Assembly (NCBI GenBank): GCA_028583415.1
Contig: CM053276.1
Coordinates: forward strand, 119,033,666-119,097,665
DNA length: 64,000 nucleotides
From: Protea cynaroides
Lineage: Eukaryota > Streptophyta > Magnoliopsida > Proteales > Proteaceae
Direction of reading: 5' to 3'
The first letter of the stretch is position 1. Each line of letters starts with the position of its first letter. A program made the translations under genes and the position numbers. Positions 32,204 through 45,334 of the stretch are shown one piece after another. The notes below the pieces were generated by a model. That model saw only the letters and a program-made list of their open reading frames with translations, did no database searches and was not told the DNA's origin.

Positions 32204-35200
32204 ATGGCTGCTGGAAAAGGATATCTCGAGAGGATGAGAAGATGCATTCGGACGGTTTTCTTCATGTTGACGATGGTAGCCTCACTTCTCGTCCTGTCGG
32301 CCCCTGTGCTTGTCGCTTTCGGAGACATATTAATGCCTTGTGTTTTGATTCCGAGCTTTACGTGTGTGAAATGCTATAGCGTTAAAGAGCATTTGCATAG
32401 ATACGGGTTCAGAAGTTCTTTGGTGGATATTCCGCTTGTTTCGGTCATCAGATCTCTCATCATTACGAGTATGAAGGGTTTACCTTGTTCCTCTTTCCTT
32501 TATTCTTCAATTTTAGCATGTTTTTTTTCGATAGAAAGATCCCAAATGTCGCATGATATACCAGGAACCGTAAGCTATTCACATCTTAAGTAACATTTTT
32601 GTGTGTCACTTTCCTAATCCTTATTTTCCTTTTGCGCTTTAGCTATCGGCAAAGTTCGGGGAATATTGCAGTAAATCAGCTGTTTTTCTTCCTCCCCTTT
32701 TTCAAAGCCTTACTTTGGAAAGCCGGTTTTCGTGCTTGAGAATTTCACTTCTGGAGGGTTCTGATAAATGGATAATAAATGGCTGACTTTCATGGAACAA
32801 ATGATCCATGATTCGAGGCTTTCTGGAGGAGATGCTAGATAACAGTTTCCGATCCAAAAGTTATAATTTTATAAAAATTATATGAGTCCTTTTATCAGAT
32901 TCATAGAAATTGTTACAGATTTTTGCTTTGTAATTGTCAAAAGTTGTTTTTCTTCTTCTTAATTTCGTGAAATACAAAGAGGAAGAAGAAAATGCATTGT
33001 GGGAAACAGTAGTAGATTTTCTTCAGAATGCCCTACACAAGCAGAATAATTTTTTTAATTGCTGAAATTCCAAAATTTCCTTCTATGACTGATGATATTG
33101 CTTTCCTTCCATGACATTTTTAATATTTCTTTAATATTTCATATTAAGACTTTTTTCCTTCATTTAAATGAGAGTAGTTTATTCCACAGTCAATGCATAT
33201 CGATCTACTATAAAAATTTTAAATTTTAAATTTTAAATGTGCCACTAGGTGTGTGTTGTAATAGAAAAAATAAATAAATAAATAAATTGTAAATGACTTG
33301 TAATTCTGTATAAACAAATACCAGCCTAATAATTTGAGCAGAATTTCCAATGCAGGTGTTTATTCTTTTTGTGATGGTTCTGGGCTCGCTCATGGGCCTT
33401 ACCTTGGAACATCAACAATCTGCTCCTTTGTCTCAGTTCTTGTTCTATCAGTGAAGGCCTGTATTTTCACTCTAACTTCCAAACTTGAAGATGAAGCTTC
33501 TGCCTCCCCAGCAAGCCAAAAGCTTCATTTGAAGAAGTCCTGGGGAATGCCCGTTTTGTTCCTCTCTTCCTTAGTCTTTGCTCTTGGTCATGTTGTGGTT
33601 GCCTATAGAACAAGTTACAAAGCACGGAGAAAGCTCATGTTCCACAGGATCGACCTAGAGGCTGTAAGTTTATTGTTAAAATGTTCTTGCTCTTTTTCAT
33701 AATCGTATATTCCTCCATCTCGTGCCACGCCACTTTCTGTCCTTGCAGAACTATTGGATTTTTGAAATTCAGAATATTTAGCCTCTTACGATTCAATTAG
33801 AAAACAGAAATCGTATTTTCTTCATGTTTTGGCTTGACAGGAGACTGTTAAATTCCATAATAAGCATGCTCTTTTGTCACATATCAATCTGCTGTTATGG
33901 TTGGTGAAATAGATGTCTCTTCCAATCACTTTGTTCCAGATGCACTTTTTTGCAGATACGAAAATGATTAATGCATGTAAATTGGTCATCTGACTGTTCA
34001 ATTTATGTATCATAGGTTTTATCATGCAAGAATGTGTTTTCTGGCTACCAGAAGATTCCACGATCTCCCACACCCTCTGCAGGGAAAACCCCAAAAAGTG
34101 ACAGTGAAACACGGAGAAAACCTTTTGCAGTTGCTCGTGATGAAAGAGAACTTCCAGTGCGATTGCTTGCAGATATTGACAGCTTATTTATTGCCTGCCA
34201 AGGTCTTATGCTTCATTACAAGCTCAGCTTGTCTGAATCTCCATCTCGATCTTTAGCATCCACTACCTTTTTTGAACCAAGTCCTAGTTGCAGGTCACCC
34301 AGAATGACCTCAGGAAGGTTTAAACCTGACAGGGCTCCTCAAACCGTTCCAATTAAAACCCAGTATCATCTCCACCGGAGCTTTAGCAACCTATGCCACT
34401 CTTCCTCATTATATGATCCATTATTAGATGACTCTGCAACATCACCTGTTAATTTGTCTGAAGAAATTCCTGTTTTCAGCCTGGATGATGGCGATGGCAA
34501 AAGAGCACTGTCAAATTGTGTGAGATCAGATGAAAATGCAGAGGGAACTGGGAAGTTTGGTATTGTTCTGGTGCATGGATTTGGTGGAGGTGTCTTCTCA
34601 TGGAGGCATGTGATGGGGGTGCTGGCAAGGCAGGTTGGTTGCACAGTTGCAGCTTTTGATCGGCCTGGCTGGGGATTAACTTCTAGGCCATGCCGGAAGG
34701 ATTGGGAGGAAAATCAATTGCCAAATCCGTATAAGCTTGAAACTCAGGTGATTGCTACTTCCTACTTTTATTTTTTATTACCACTATTGCTACTTTATTA
34801 CTGGTACATCACTTTTGCATGTGTCTGTTCTATACAAGGATGTTAGGACGAAGAGCAAAGACTAACTTCTTTAGTTTTACAAATGTTATCCTATTGCTAG
34901 AGCCTAGATTCATGTTGTAAGTGGTTACTTTAGTCTCTGTTGTAGGGGGTAAGTTGGTCACATTCGATATTTGGATATGCTTGAGAGAAAACAGTGTGTG
35001 GTGAAGTTTGATGAGTTATACCCCATCTCTGTATTGTGAATTAATTATTGGATTTTATAATTCATGGAAATTACAAGGTGTACAGCACCAGTCACAGAAT
35101 TTAGCTCGGTGAAGTGTCTAGGGCCAGGAATTCTAGTTTCTTTTCTGATTTAGGCCCATCGCATATTAGAGGCACAGCATTTCATCTCTGAGGTTACCTT

Positions 35201-38200
35201 TGCAAGAGAAAGTGGCCTTGTATATTGTCTGAGAACTGCAAAGCTAGTAGGGTACTATGAACATGTGAAGCAAATCGTTTCAAAATGTAATTGAATCTGA
35301 GAACCAAAATTTGTGAAGGAGATTCAAATATTTTTAGATTGCAATATTTAAAAATATTAGTAATTAAAAAAGTATAAAGTAATGCAGAAATTTTTATGAA
35401 AATAATGATATACTTGATTTTGGCAAAAAAAATCAAGTACTTTTTATCCCCCCCTCTCAAAAAAAAAATCCTGTGCTTAAGTTGGTGTGAGTATTTCTAT
35501 GTCTTGCTACATGATGAGTTATGCTAGTAGAATTACTCAAGAAGATCCAATGTGCCACCTTGTTTGAATCTAGGATAGTGAACTAAGTTGACAACCTAAG
35601 CCCATTTTCTCTAATTTAGAAGTCAGAGGGTGGAGGAATTTAAAAGAGAGAGAGGAAAAGGGACCTAAATAAGACATAGTATACAATAAGCCTAGACATA
35701 TCCAGTTTTCTTTATCATTAACTAGGAAAACCACCTCCTTCTTTTTAATAAAAAAAAGAAGGTGAGTGAAAGACTGGGAAAATCATGTGTAAGAATGTAG
35801 TGTTCACTGGTTTAACTTGACATGCTGAAACTTGAACCAACGGACTCAGCATTGGAATTGTGAATCATGAATTATAGTATCTTTGTCATGAATCATAACA
35901 ATTTAGTGACTATGTTAAGAATGTTACTCTAAGTGTACTTTATGATAATTTTTCATCTAATTTAATCTAGTTTTTTGTCAAAGAATATTGGGAATGGTAT
36001 TTCAGTAAAGTTTATTTTTCCTTTGGACATTGGAACCATTCTTCTTACGGTTATCTATGAACCTACTGAGACACCAATGTAGTTAATTATGAGAAACGAG
36101 AAGAGCTTGGTGATTTGTGGAAATATGTTGTTACTGTTAATTGACTGGTTCTATTGCTGCTTGTCTGACTTTCCAATGTTATACACTTCTTTACTAGTTT
36201 CCCTGTTCCAAAAGTGTGTTCCAACCTCATATCCTGCATTGTATGCTGAGGCTTTGCCTGGCTTGTAAATTCATGTTTCTGATTATCATGATTACTAGGT
36301 TGATCTGCTCCTTTCTTTCTGCTCGGAGATGGGGTTTTCTTCTGTGGTACTTGTTGGTCATGATGATGGAGGGGTTCTTGCTATGAAAGCTGCACAAAAA
36401 GTTCGGACATCCGCAACTTCAGTCCACGTAAGTAAACTAGTTAGATTTTTGGTGCCAATTGAACATTGTTGGTTTATTGTAGCATAAAACCACACAATTA
36501 AATACAAATTTCAATAGCTTCTTCAAAGACCTTGTAGTGGTCACAGGTTCAAAACGCAGAAACAGCCTCTCCACATTGTGGGGGTAAGGCTCCGTAGATT
36601 CTGCCCTCCCCAGACCCTACAGTAGCGGGAGCCTCGTGCATTGGGACGCCCTAAAGACCCTGTAGTGACACGCCAATCATGTGCTCATGTGTCATTGCTA
36701 CATACCTGTGTTGGTCTGATTAATGATATTGTCCCCTGCTTGAACAGTAGAGAGGATGGCTGTCAAGTCTATCTTTGCACTTCTGATTATCAATTTGATT
36801 TAATTTTTAGAATTTTTGTGCAAGTATTTGGTTGAACCACCAATTCTGTTTGGGTTTATGATACGAACAATAGATGGCTTCAGTTATTTGTCAAAATACT
36901 TGGAATATCTTTCTAAGTTTCCTGTGATTCATGTATTCATTATTTCATGCATCCCTCAGGTAGAGATCAAGGGGGTTGTACTTCTCGGCGTCAGCTTCTC
37001 AAGAGAAGTCGTCCCTGCTTTTGCTAGGATTCTCCTGCGTACTTCCCTGGGGAAGAAGCACATGGTCCGCCCCCTACTACGAACTGAGATAACTCAAGTG
37101 GTTAATCGACAAGCATGGTATGATGCAACAAAGTTAACCACAGAGATCTTGAGCCTCTACAAGGTAAGCTTAATGCATATTGATTCTCAGGATTGGGAGT
37201 TGGTATTCAAGCATTGTGAAATGCTCCAGAATTTATGTTTCATCGTATAAAATTGAAGTTCTTGCAGATATTGATATCTTGGTTAGAGGATGCATTTTTG
37301 GCACACTTGGCCAAGCTTATCGCGCTTCAGCTTCTGGATTTCCAGAAGCCAGCTTCTAGGAGGCAAGGAGGCGGGTCCAATGGGATGTATTAGTTTGAAA
37401 TCTTTTCTGCCTCCAGCCCGAGAAGCCAAGAAGCTTTTGTGGGTGGGGGGCCTCCTTTCCCTCCTAGAAACTGGCTTCTAAAATCCCATAAGCATAAGCC
37501 CGATAAGCTCTCCCAAACATTGCACTTTGTATGAAGAATATTCATGTTGTACATTTTTCTTCAGGGTGCAGAATCATTTATTGGAGAATCTCCATATTTA
37601 ATAACTGTGAATGATGGAGTCCCTAATGTTCAACTAGATGGTGTAACTGGGTTTCTAGAGAACCAACCAAAACTCTATTCAGTTACCAGGGACAAAGAAA
37701 GGGAGAAAAAAAATGAGTTTCTAAACTTCTCTCAGTACATGGGTAGGACCAAATTATGACTGTAAAGGGACCAGGAAATTTTGGGGAAGGAGGGAGGTGT
37801 TATAGAAGAAACTTATTGCAGATCATGTCACTTGACCTGGTTCATCATTGCTTGAATTTACACAATTAACCATTTGACTTGCATTTTATCTTATGGTATT
37901 AAAATGAGTAGGGAATAACTGTACAAATGATAAATTTTTTTCTTGGGGGGTATAATTTGATAATTTGACTTTGCGAACATTGCTTGATTTACAAATTTTC
38001 AACTTTTTATTATTTTGGTTTGTCGGTATTCTTGTTATGCCGATGTATGTTATTACCTAAGGCTGTGTTTGGTATCATTTTTGTTTTTTATTTTTGTTCA
38101 AATTTATAATTTTGAAGGGATTTGGCATAATTTATGAGTACTATTTATGAAAAACAAAAATAAAAACAAGTCAAAATTCAAAAAGAGGTCTCAACCTCTT

Positions 38201-39627
38201 TGATTTTTGGTCAAAAATTATTTTTGTTGTGTTTTGTGCAAAACACTTAAAACATGTGTTAAAATAAAGGGTTAAAAAAGTAATTTACTTTCATTTTATA
38301 AAAGCACCCCAAATCAAACCCTCAAGCACTCTTCTGGTTGACGAACGGAAGTAAAGCACAGAGACGCAGACCTGCAATTTCGTCCTAGAGACGGCTTTGA
38401 CGGCAACAACGACGACGACGACAATCATTCCAACGGAGGCGACATCGTTTCTCCAAAGATGGTTCCTGGTTTGATTTCTTTTCATAATCCCTTGACAGAG
38501 GAAGAGGAATAGACACTCCATGACAGAGGAAGAGGAAGACTTTCAAAATCATTTTTAGACATAGTATGCCAAATCTATTTTTCATTTTACCATCTATTTT
38601 TATTATAGCTACCAAACAACATTTTATTTTTGCAAAATAATTTTTGTTAAATAGATAAAAAAACAAAAACAAAAATAATACCAAACATAGCCTAAGGCAT
38701 TGTTATGTTCAGATAAATTCAGGTAATGACTTGTGTTGCAAGTTGGTTATGTTTGCACTTCTAACTAGCTATTTAACGTGTGCTCAGGCACCACTATGCA
38801 TCGAAGGATGGGATGAAGCACTTCGGGAGATAGGTAGACTGTCATATGAAACAGTCCTCCCATCAGAAAATGCGGCATTATTGCTGAAAGCAGTCAAAGA
38901 CTTGCCGGTTTTGGTTGTTGCTGGGGTAGAGGATGCCCTTGTCCCACTCAAATCCTGTCAAGTTATGGCTTCAAAGCTTGTAAATTCTGTAAGTATATTT
39001 TTGTTCTCTACCTGATTTTTTGTGGGTGTATTGCCATAGGAGGTTGGGGTTTATTGATATGTGGTTGGTGGGGGTTTCTTTTGGTTTCCATATTTTGCAG
39101 TCTGTAATATTCCTCGGATTTTATAATATTATCAAAATGGACTTGTTATAATGGTTCTATGCTTTGAGTTCAGTTCTCCATGGGATGTCAATCCATAGGA
39201 TGTGGGACCTAGTGGATATGGACGGTGGATATGGACGGTGATGGGATGTGGGACCTAGTGGATATGGACGGTGATGGGATCCCGTGGAGGGCTGTATACA
39301 TGCCGGTCCCTCCCACCCGCCCAAGAAAAAGTTGTGCATACTAAATTAGCACTAGATTTGGCTAGGATTTTGGATTTCAAAATAATAGATATAAGTATCT
39401 GAACCATCCTTCAAAATTTGTAGTGTGAAGATCCAAACTGAGTCTTAAGGCATTTTAATGATTAATTTAACCTGGTGATATTTATTTTCATGCAGAGATT
39501 GGTTGCAGTGTCTGGGTGTGGCCATCTTCCACATGAGGAGTGCCCCAATGCATTGCTTGCGGCTTTATCACCCTTCATAAGCAGACTCTTGTCACCAGTC
39601 CGGCATCATAGCTTACAAAGACAATAG
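32204..39627 (+). CDS. Membrane-anchored alpha/beta hydrolase, seven exons, 656 aa
   Basis: Exons 32204-32468, 33356-33663, 34016-34747, 36299-36427, 36960-37163, 38788-38988, 39496-39627; all introns are GT-AG and phases join. The start has a strong GCCATGG context. Residues 1-190 contain several hydrophobic spans (FFMLTMVASLLVLSAPVLVA; ICSFVSVLVLSVKACIF; VLFLSSLVFALGHVVVAY), so the protein is membrane-bound. A Ser-rich linker follows, then the hydrolase fold: VLVHGFGGGVFSW oxyanion loop, nucleophile elbow GHDDGG (centre Asp457), acid in GVEDALVPL (Asp595) and GCGHLPHEE (His623). It resembles the Arabidopsis At1g15490/At1g80280 type; substrate unknown. An Asp at the elbow is seen in epoxide hydrolases and dehalogenases. 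Introns hold a SINE, a foldback element and a Tourist-like MITE. Confidence 0.88.
36540..36652 (+). mobile_element. 5'-truncated Au-like SINE in an intron
   Basis: Direct repeats AAAGACCTTGTAGTG (36525-36539) and AAAGACCCTGTAGTG (36653-36667) differ at one base. Between them are a B-box-like GGTTCAAAACG, AAACAGCCTCTCCACATTG, CTCCCCAGACCCTACAGTAG and GAGCCTCGTGCATTGGGACG, all familiar from plant Au SINEs. The A-box end is missing. Confidence 0.8.
37306..37518. mobile_element. Small foldback MITE in an intron
   Basis: The two arms pair: AAGCTTATCG with CGATAAGCT, and CAGAAGCCAGCTTCTAGGAGG with CCTCCTAGAAACTGGCTTCT. It is ~210 bp with ends near TTGG/CCAAA. No certain target-site duplication, so the superfamily is open (hAT or Tourist type). 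Confidence 0.5.
38061..38692. mobile_element. Tourist-like (PIF/Harbinger) MITE, 632 bp
   Basis: TIRs GGCTGTGTTTGGTATCATTT and inverse GGCTATGTTTGGTATTATTT, flanked by TAA on both sides (38058-38060, 38693-38695). A 3-bp TAA duplication and GGC..TGTTTGG ends are typical of Tourist elements. It lies in the intron before exon 6 of the hydrolase. ORFs inside are not related to transposase. Confidence 0.75.
39184..39286. repeat. Short tandem repeat in the last hydrolase intron
   Basis: GGATGTGGGACCTAGTGGAT occurs twice, and GATATGGACGGTG three times, in ~100 bp. Confidence 0.7.
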
Positions 39628-40323
39628 CTTATTTTTTTTGGATGTCATTAGGGTTTTATTGGATGCAAACAGAGCCAAAACTCTGTCCTCTTGGGTGTTA
39701 TCTTGTAGCCAGGCCCTGAATGGGTTTTTGAGCTCTGATGTGTATTTTTTTTTTTTTCCTTTTTAATATTTTGGGGTTCTTGTACTTATCCACAACGGAA
39801 GTGGAAAATGTGGTCTTTGTATATTTCACAGGTGTTAATGCTGAATTGAAACGTGGTTCGTTTCATATCTCAATTCTCAACCCATCTAATGTTGATGCCA
39901 AAAGTTTTAACATCTCGTGTGTTTGTCATTTTTTAGACCAGTATCCAAATTCTGTTTCTTTTGACCCCTAGTTTTTGTGGTGGAACCGTTGAACATAAAC
40001 TACAGTATTGATCAGTCATAGGCTCACAGCGGTAAGCTAGTAACACAAGGATATCAGTATCAGACAGCAATCAGATGGTCCAAAATGAACGAATTAATTA
40101 CTGGGCTCATCACACACTGATAAATGGACGATTCGAATCATCTCATCATGTGGCTTTTTTGCTCTACCTTCCTGAAACAAATGCAAGCCAGTCATTTTTG
40201 TTTGGCTCTCCTGAATGCGGAATCCGCAAAGGTTCATTCAGAGAATCACATGTAGAGAAAACACTTCGTAGCGCCACTGTACTCGGAGAAGCTAGGGAAA
40301 GTCACGAGCTCAAACATCGAACG
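39628..40323. other. 3' UTR of the hydrolase and 5' region of the SOUL gene
   Basis: No separate gene. An in-frame ATG at 40075 would add 83 codons to the SOUL protein, but the added sequence does not look like a transit peptide or domain, so I treat it as leader. No clear TATA box. Confidence 0.5.
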
Positions 40324-43300
40324 ATGGCCGCTCACCTTTCTGATTCAATTTTCCCACCGGTTTCCGATTTCCACGTGAGTACACGGCGGCTAACCTCCAG
40401 CAAACTTCCGGGGAATTTTCTCCCTCGGTTCACACATTCCAAATATGTGAAAACAGCCTTTGATAGTCGTCGTCAGAACTTGAAGTTGAAGTGGGCTCTC
40501 AAGCTGAGCTTAGTGGAACAAATCCCACCAAAATCAACTACGGTTGACGTCAATCGGCTTGTAGAGTTCTTGTACGAGGATCTTCCACATCTATTTGATG
40601 ATCAAGGGATCGACAGAACAATGTACGACGAGCGTGTCAAATTCCGTGACCCCATCACCAAACATGATACGATTGATGGGTATCTCTTCAACATTTCACT
40701 CTTAAAGATACTCTTCCGGCCGGATTTCCAGTTGCACTACGCGAGGCAGGTACGAATTTCCTCGTGTGTGGTTTGGTTTTTCTACTTCCTCTCTTAGCTC
40801 GGCTTTGTTTCGTTGTTTTCAAGTGGAAGGATATACAAATAGGTAATTGTTTCGTTGAAAAACTTTCTCCATCTGGTTAATGCTTATATTATGGCATAAC
40901 TGATCAGGAGTTTGGAATTCTGACATGGGAGTGAGTGAGTGACACCAAAGTCGGGACTAGTAGAATGTTAGATAGGTTTATGTTTACAATTTCAATGCTG
41001 GGAGAAGAGATTAGGGGGAAATACATTTTTTAAGGTAATTTTTTATTACTGTCGTTGGGAGATTAGGGGGAAAGGAGACTAGGAGCACGATAAAGTGTTG
41101 TTGGTTTGCATCCATTTTTTCGGTTCCATTGTCCGGCCTTGTTTTTTGACCATTTAGGTTAGTTGATACTGTCCTTTCTTTTGGATTTGTTTTTATTTAG
41201 TTTTATGAAGATTGAGTATTCTTGTATGTAATTGTATGTTGTTTGTCTTGTCTGTGTGTACATATATGTAATTTGTTTCTCATGTATGACAGTTATTATA
41301 GACAGGACCTTATGAAATAACAACAAGATGGACTATGGTAATGGTGTTCATGCTTCTTCCTTGGAAGCCAGAGTTGGTTTTCACAGGAACTTCTATCATG
41401 GGCATCAATCCAGTGACCCAAAAGTTTTGCAGCCATGTGGTAAGCTGTAATCTCTTTGACACTCCCCTTCCCTTTCTGGGGTCCCTCTCTTTTTAACTTC
41501 AAGATTTTACTTACTAATTATTAAGAATTACCTATTTGGTCCATAGGATTTCTGGGACTCCATAGAGAATAATGATTATTTTTCTTTAGAAGGTTTGTGG
41601 GATGTTATGCGGCAGGTAATAGTGTTTTTATGAAAAGTGCTGTAAATATTAATTTTAGTGACCACACGCCTATGTGCTTCTTATCTGTAGTTTGTATTTC
41701 TCTGCAGCTACGTATTTACAAGACCCCAGATTTGGAATCACCAAAGTATCAAATTCTCAAGAGAACTGCAAATTATGAGGTAGGCATGTCTTCTTCGCTC
41801 TGGAAAGATGTAGCAGGTATTTGTCAAGTTGTAGTGCATCAATCTGCATGGAAGCAGTTTTACACACTGTTATTCTTAGATTTGAAACTCTACAACTTGA
41901 ATTTTAGTTAGGGATAATACTGTGGTGAACAATCTAAATTCATTCAAACTTGACGTCCAATTTGAGTAACTGTGATCCAACACTATTTTTAAAGGTATTC
42001 TAGGTATCATCTAATTGCTTCACCGCATGCCAATGTCACATTTTGTTCTCCCAAGTCAGCCAACCCAATCTGATCAACCTGAAATTGTTGAATTATATCC
42101 CAAGATTAATCCCAGTTTTATTTGAGTTATCCAGTGAATTGTCAAGGATTTGGCTTTCTGCTGGCCAAGGTGGTTCCCAACACTGAGGTTTTGACTTTTG
42201 TGAATGCCATCCCATTATCATAATTCTTGTTTCCAGTATTTTGAAAGTAGGACTGGAGGAGGTCTGACCATTACCAAGACTTGATTTGTATTTATACTCG
42301 TAGTTGTGGCTGTTGCATAGTTGTCGAGGTGCCAAGGTGACCCAAGGTGCTGGAGAGGTGCCTGAGCTCCTAGGCGTACCCAAGGCATTCCCAAGGCATT
42401 GTGAGGGTACATTTTAATAAAAGGATTTATACAAAAAGGATGCGTTAGCACATCAATTTTTATTGTTTTTGATACATATGCATGATTCCATGCATTATGG
42501 TGTATCTATATACTTTATACATCCAATAAAAACGCTACAAATGACATTATTTAAAAATAAATAAATAAATAAAACAAGGTGTGATATAATAAGGCGACCA
42601 ACCATCCAAGGGTTGAAAAACCGCCTGGATGCCTAGGCGACACCTTGACAACTATGGGCTGCTCTGGTCTCCTTTCTTTCTTTCTTTTTTTTTTTTTTTA
42701 GGGGGGAGGGGGTGGGGGGGCTTTTTCATGTGGGCATTGCACTGCCATCTGTCCCTTTCTTTCCCTTAATGTAACATAATTCTCAATTTTCTCTCTGAAA
42801 AAGGAAGTCCAACTTACAGTTACAGCCCTAGTTTTTTTTTGGGGTGGGAGGGGGGTTGTTTCTGTTTTAACATTTACTCTATTTATGAATTATAATATTG
42901 AAGGAAACAATGTTTGACTGATTAGTTTTCAAAATGCAAATACAGGTGCGCAAATACTTCCCATTTGTCGTCGTAGAGACAAAGGGAGACAAGCTCTCTG
43001 GATCATTTGGCTTTAATTATGTTACTGGGTGAGTTCCCCACCCCCCCCACCCCCCCCAAAAAAAAAAAAAAAAACAAGTGGACACATAAGTAGACACTAT
43101 ATATGATGACCAACACTTTGATTTTTGCCATGTTATACAGAAATCAGAGAGTTTGTACACATCTCAAGTTAGTTTTGTGGCACCTTAATGGTGTGCACTA
43201 CACTGTATGATTTTTCCCTTCACAATTTTAGCCGTCTGTAAAAATGATCTAGACATAATTTTATTTCACCATATGGTGTTATGATATTTGGTGGAAATTT

Positions 43301-44371
43301 AGGGCTACATTGGTGACATGTGGAGTGGATTCCTCCAAGGCTTCCAACTAAACTGCCAAATTGAAAATTTCTTGGTTATCTTGAATTTCTTTGCTATGTA
43401 ACTGGCAAGATGCATGTTTTTTTGTCGTCTCAGAAATGATTTTTGTAGTTAAATTGGCATCTCTTTAGGTATATATTTGGCAAGAATTCCTCGATGGAGA
43501 AGATCCCAATGACTACTCCTGTTTTCACTCAAGCATACGATTCTGAACTATCCAATATATCCATCCAAGTAGTTCTACCATTGGAAAGAGATGTGAACAG
43601 GTAAGGTTTTAATATTTGATTTGGTGCTTTAACTGAAAATATTTACTAAAACTGTATGAAGAAAAAGAAATGGGGTATGGGTCTTGAACAAAACATAACT
43701 GTTGGCAGTAATAGAAAACAAAAGTTTTTGCTTTTTTATATGTTGGTGGTTGTGTATACCTGGCTACAGTAAGAGGAATAAATTCATTGCTTTTAAGACA
43801 TGGCTTTCTTTACTAATCTGTTACTTTAATTTCCTTAATTAAGAATAATGTATTTTATCAGTTTGCCAGCTACTAATCAAGAAGAAGTTAGCTTGAGAAA
43901 GTTTGATGGAGGCATTGCTGCTGTATCAAAGTTCAGTGGAAGACCAACTGAGGGCCTTGTTCACGAGAAAGAGAAAGCACTGCGCTCTGCACTTCTTACT
44001 GATGGTCTCATACCTAAGAAGGGTTGTTTGCTTGCTCGTTATAATGATCCAGGGCGGACATGGAGCTTCATAATGGTACAGAACAATCTCTCCCTCACAG
44101 TTTCAAAGAACTATTTCATCGTTTTTGTTGTGCTGAGTAGGTTTTATGTGCTTTTCCTAACAACGATCTCATTATCTGGTATTATTTTTATTTTTCTTTT
44201 CTGTTCTTTGAAGACACTCTCCAGTAATATATGCATTGGTGAACACAAGCTAGTTCTTAACTAGCTTCTCTTTCAGTTTCTCTGAAAATTTTCCTCTCGT
44301 TGTTTCATGGATGCTTTTCCTTGAAGAGGAATGAAGTGCTGATATGGCTTGAAGAGTTCACGTTGGAGTAG
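40324..44371 (+). CDS. DUF2358-SOUL heme-binding protein, probably plastid, eight exons, 392 aa
   Basis: Exons 40324-40749, 41302-41439, 41547-41615, 41708-41779, 42946-43028, 43469-43600, 43862-44075, 44327-44371; all GT-AG, phases join and no stop is present. Residues ~1-70 are Ser/Arg/Lys-rich with few acids, like a plastid transit peptide. Residues ~75-185 are the DUF2358 domain (VDVNRLVEFLYEDLPHLF; KFRDPITKHDTIDGYLFN; YEITTRWTMVMVFMLLPWKP). Residues ~195-392 are the SOUL domain (YKTPDLESPKYQILKRT; KIPMTTPVFTQA; DGGIAAVSKFSGRPTE; LLARYNDPGRTWSFIMRNEV). The order matches the plant HBP5-type protein (At5g20140), which binds tetrapyrroles and is thought to serve in heme or chlorophyll trafficking. 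Intron 4 contains a hAT MITE and G-tracts. Confidence 0.9.
42316..42656. mobile_element. hAT-type MITE in intron 4 of the SOUL gene, 341 bp
   Basis: Ends CATAGTTGTCGAGGTGCCAA and inverse CATAGTTGTCAAGGTGTCGC, inner CCTAGGCG words, and flanks GGCTGTTG / GGCTGCTC (6 of 8 match, 42308-42315 and 42657-42664). This end type is common among plant hAT MITEs. Confidence 0.65.
42701..42720 (+). other. G-tract cluster, possible G-quadruplex
   Basis: Three runs of 5-7 G separated by single bases, after a poly(T) stretch; a related GGGGTGGGAGGGGGG lies at 42841-42855. A C-rich counterpart lies at 43036-43057, right after the exon 5 donor. All are in introns of the SOUL gene. Confidence 0.6.
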
Positions 44372-45334
44372 TGTACATATTGATGTAGCCATCATTGAAG
44401 AGTGCCTCATACAGATCAGTTGTTAATCCCTCACCTCAAACCATAAGAGATGTTCTGATGGTTCATAATCAAAAGAACAGTGCATGTATGCCTGGACACC
44501 ATTGCTTTCCTTTCCTTTGTATAAAGCTGTAGAAATATCGATACAATCTGTAATGCTATTTTCTATTTAAATGCTCTGTCTCCAATAGTCCGTGGGGGCC
44601 CCGCCGAAGCGTGGCCTCCTATCCCCAGCCACTTCTTCTAATAAGAGACTGAAGAACAAGCTCCGGAATCAGCGGAGGGAATTTATTTATTTATTTATTT
44701 TATTTATTTTATTTTAAATATCTGTTTGTATCGATAAGAATTATAGTTCTTACTGTTCATATGTTATGGTATGAATATACCATATTGTCCCTGTAAGGGC
44801 ATTAGTCCACAAGGCTCATGATAAGACATTCTCCCTCTCTCGGGTCTGGGACAATAGTATTATTGTTAATAGGAAAGGAGGTTAAAAAGTAAGGTAAGAA
44901 TGAGACTTATCCTTCTAATGCTTTTATCTATCTTTTGGAAAAGGAACACCACACTTTGCTGAGTGAAAGAGGCAAGGTGAAATGAACAATATGGTATTTA
45001 TCGATTGGCATCATTCACAGAGTGATTAGAAGTTCTTTTTGTTTCTTAAAGTGTAGCCTAAAGTATTTGATTGTTTCATCCACAATTACAAGGGAACCAC
45101 ACACACAAAAATGTATTTATCTATGCAGAGCAACTTACAAGATGGATCAGTGAGATTTACCACCCTACTCAGAAAACATGACATAAATATTGACACAATA
45201 TACAGATCCATCAAACAGATTATTCATCACTTTCAATTTGTTTATTGTGGCTAAGTCCTGCTGTTGCATATTTGATGGCATAGCATTCATAGATTATCAA
45301 ACTAAAAAGTTTGCATATACCAACCAGCTGCTCT
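44372..45334. other. SOUL 3' UTR and intergenic DNA
   Basis: No gene seen. An (TTTA)n run lies at 44688-44714. Confidence 0.5.

Noticed and set aside
31684..32328. Minus-strand ORFs opposite the hydrolase leader
   Set aside because: They match nothing and overlap the 5' end of a well-supported plus-strand gene.
37544..37759. 71-codon plus ORF in a hydrolase intron (ESPYLITVNDGVPNVQLDGV)
   Set aside because: Considered as an exon, but joining exon 5 directly to 38788 keeps the family sequence and phase; this piece would end in a stop.
40075..40323. Upstream in-frame extension of the SOUL protein
   Set aside because: The added 83 residues look like translated leader; the ATG at 40324 begins a transit-peptide-like stretch.
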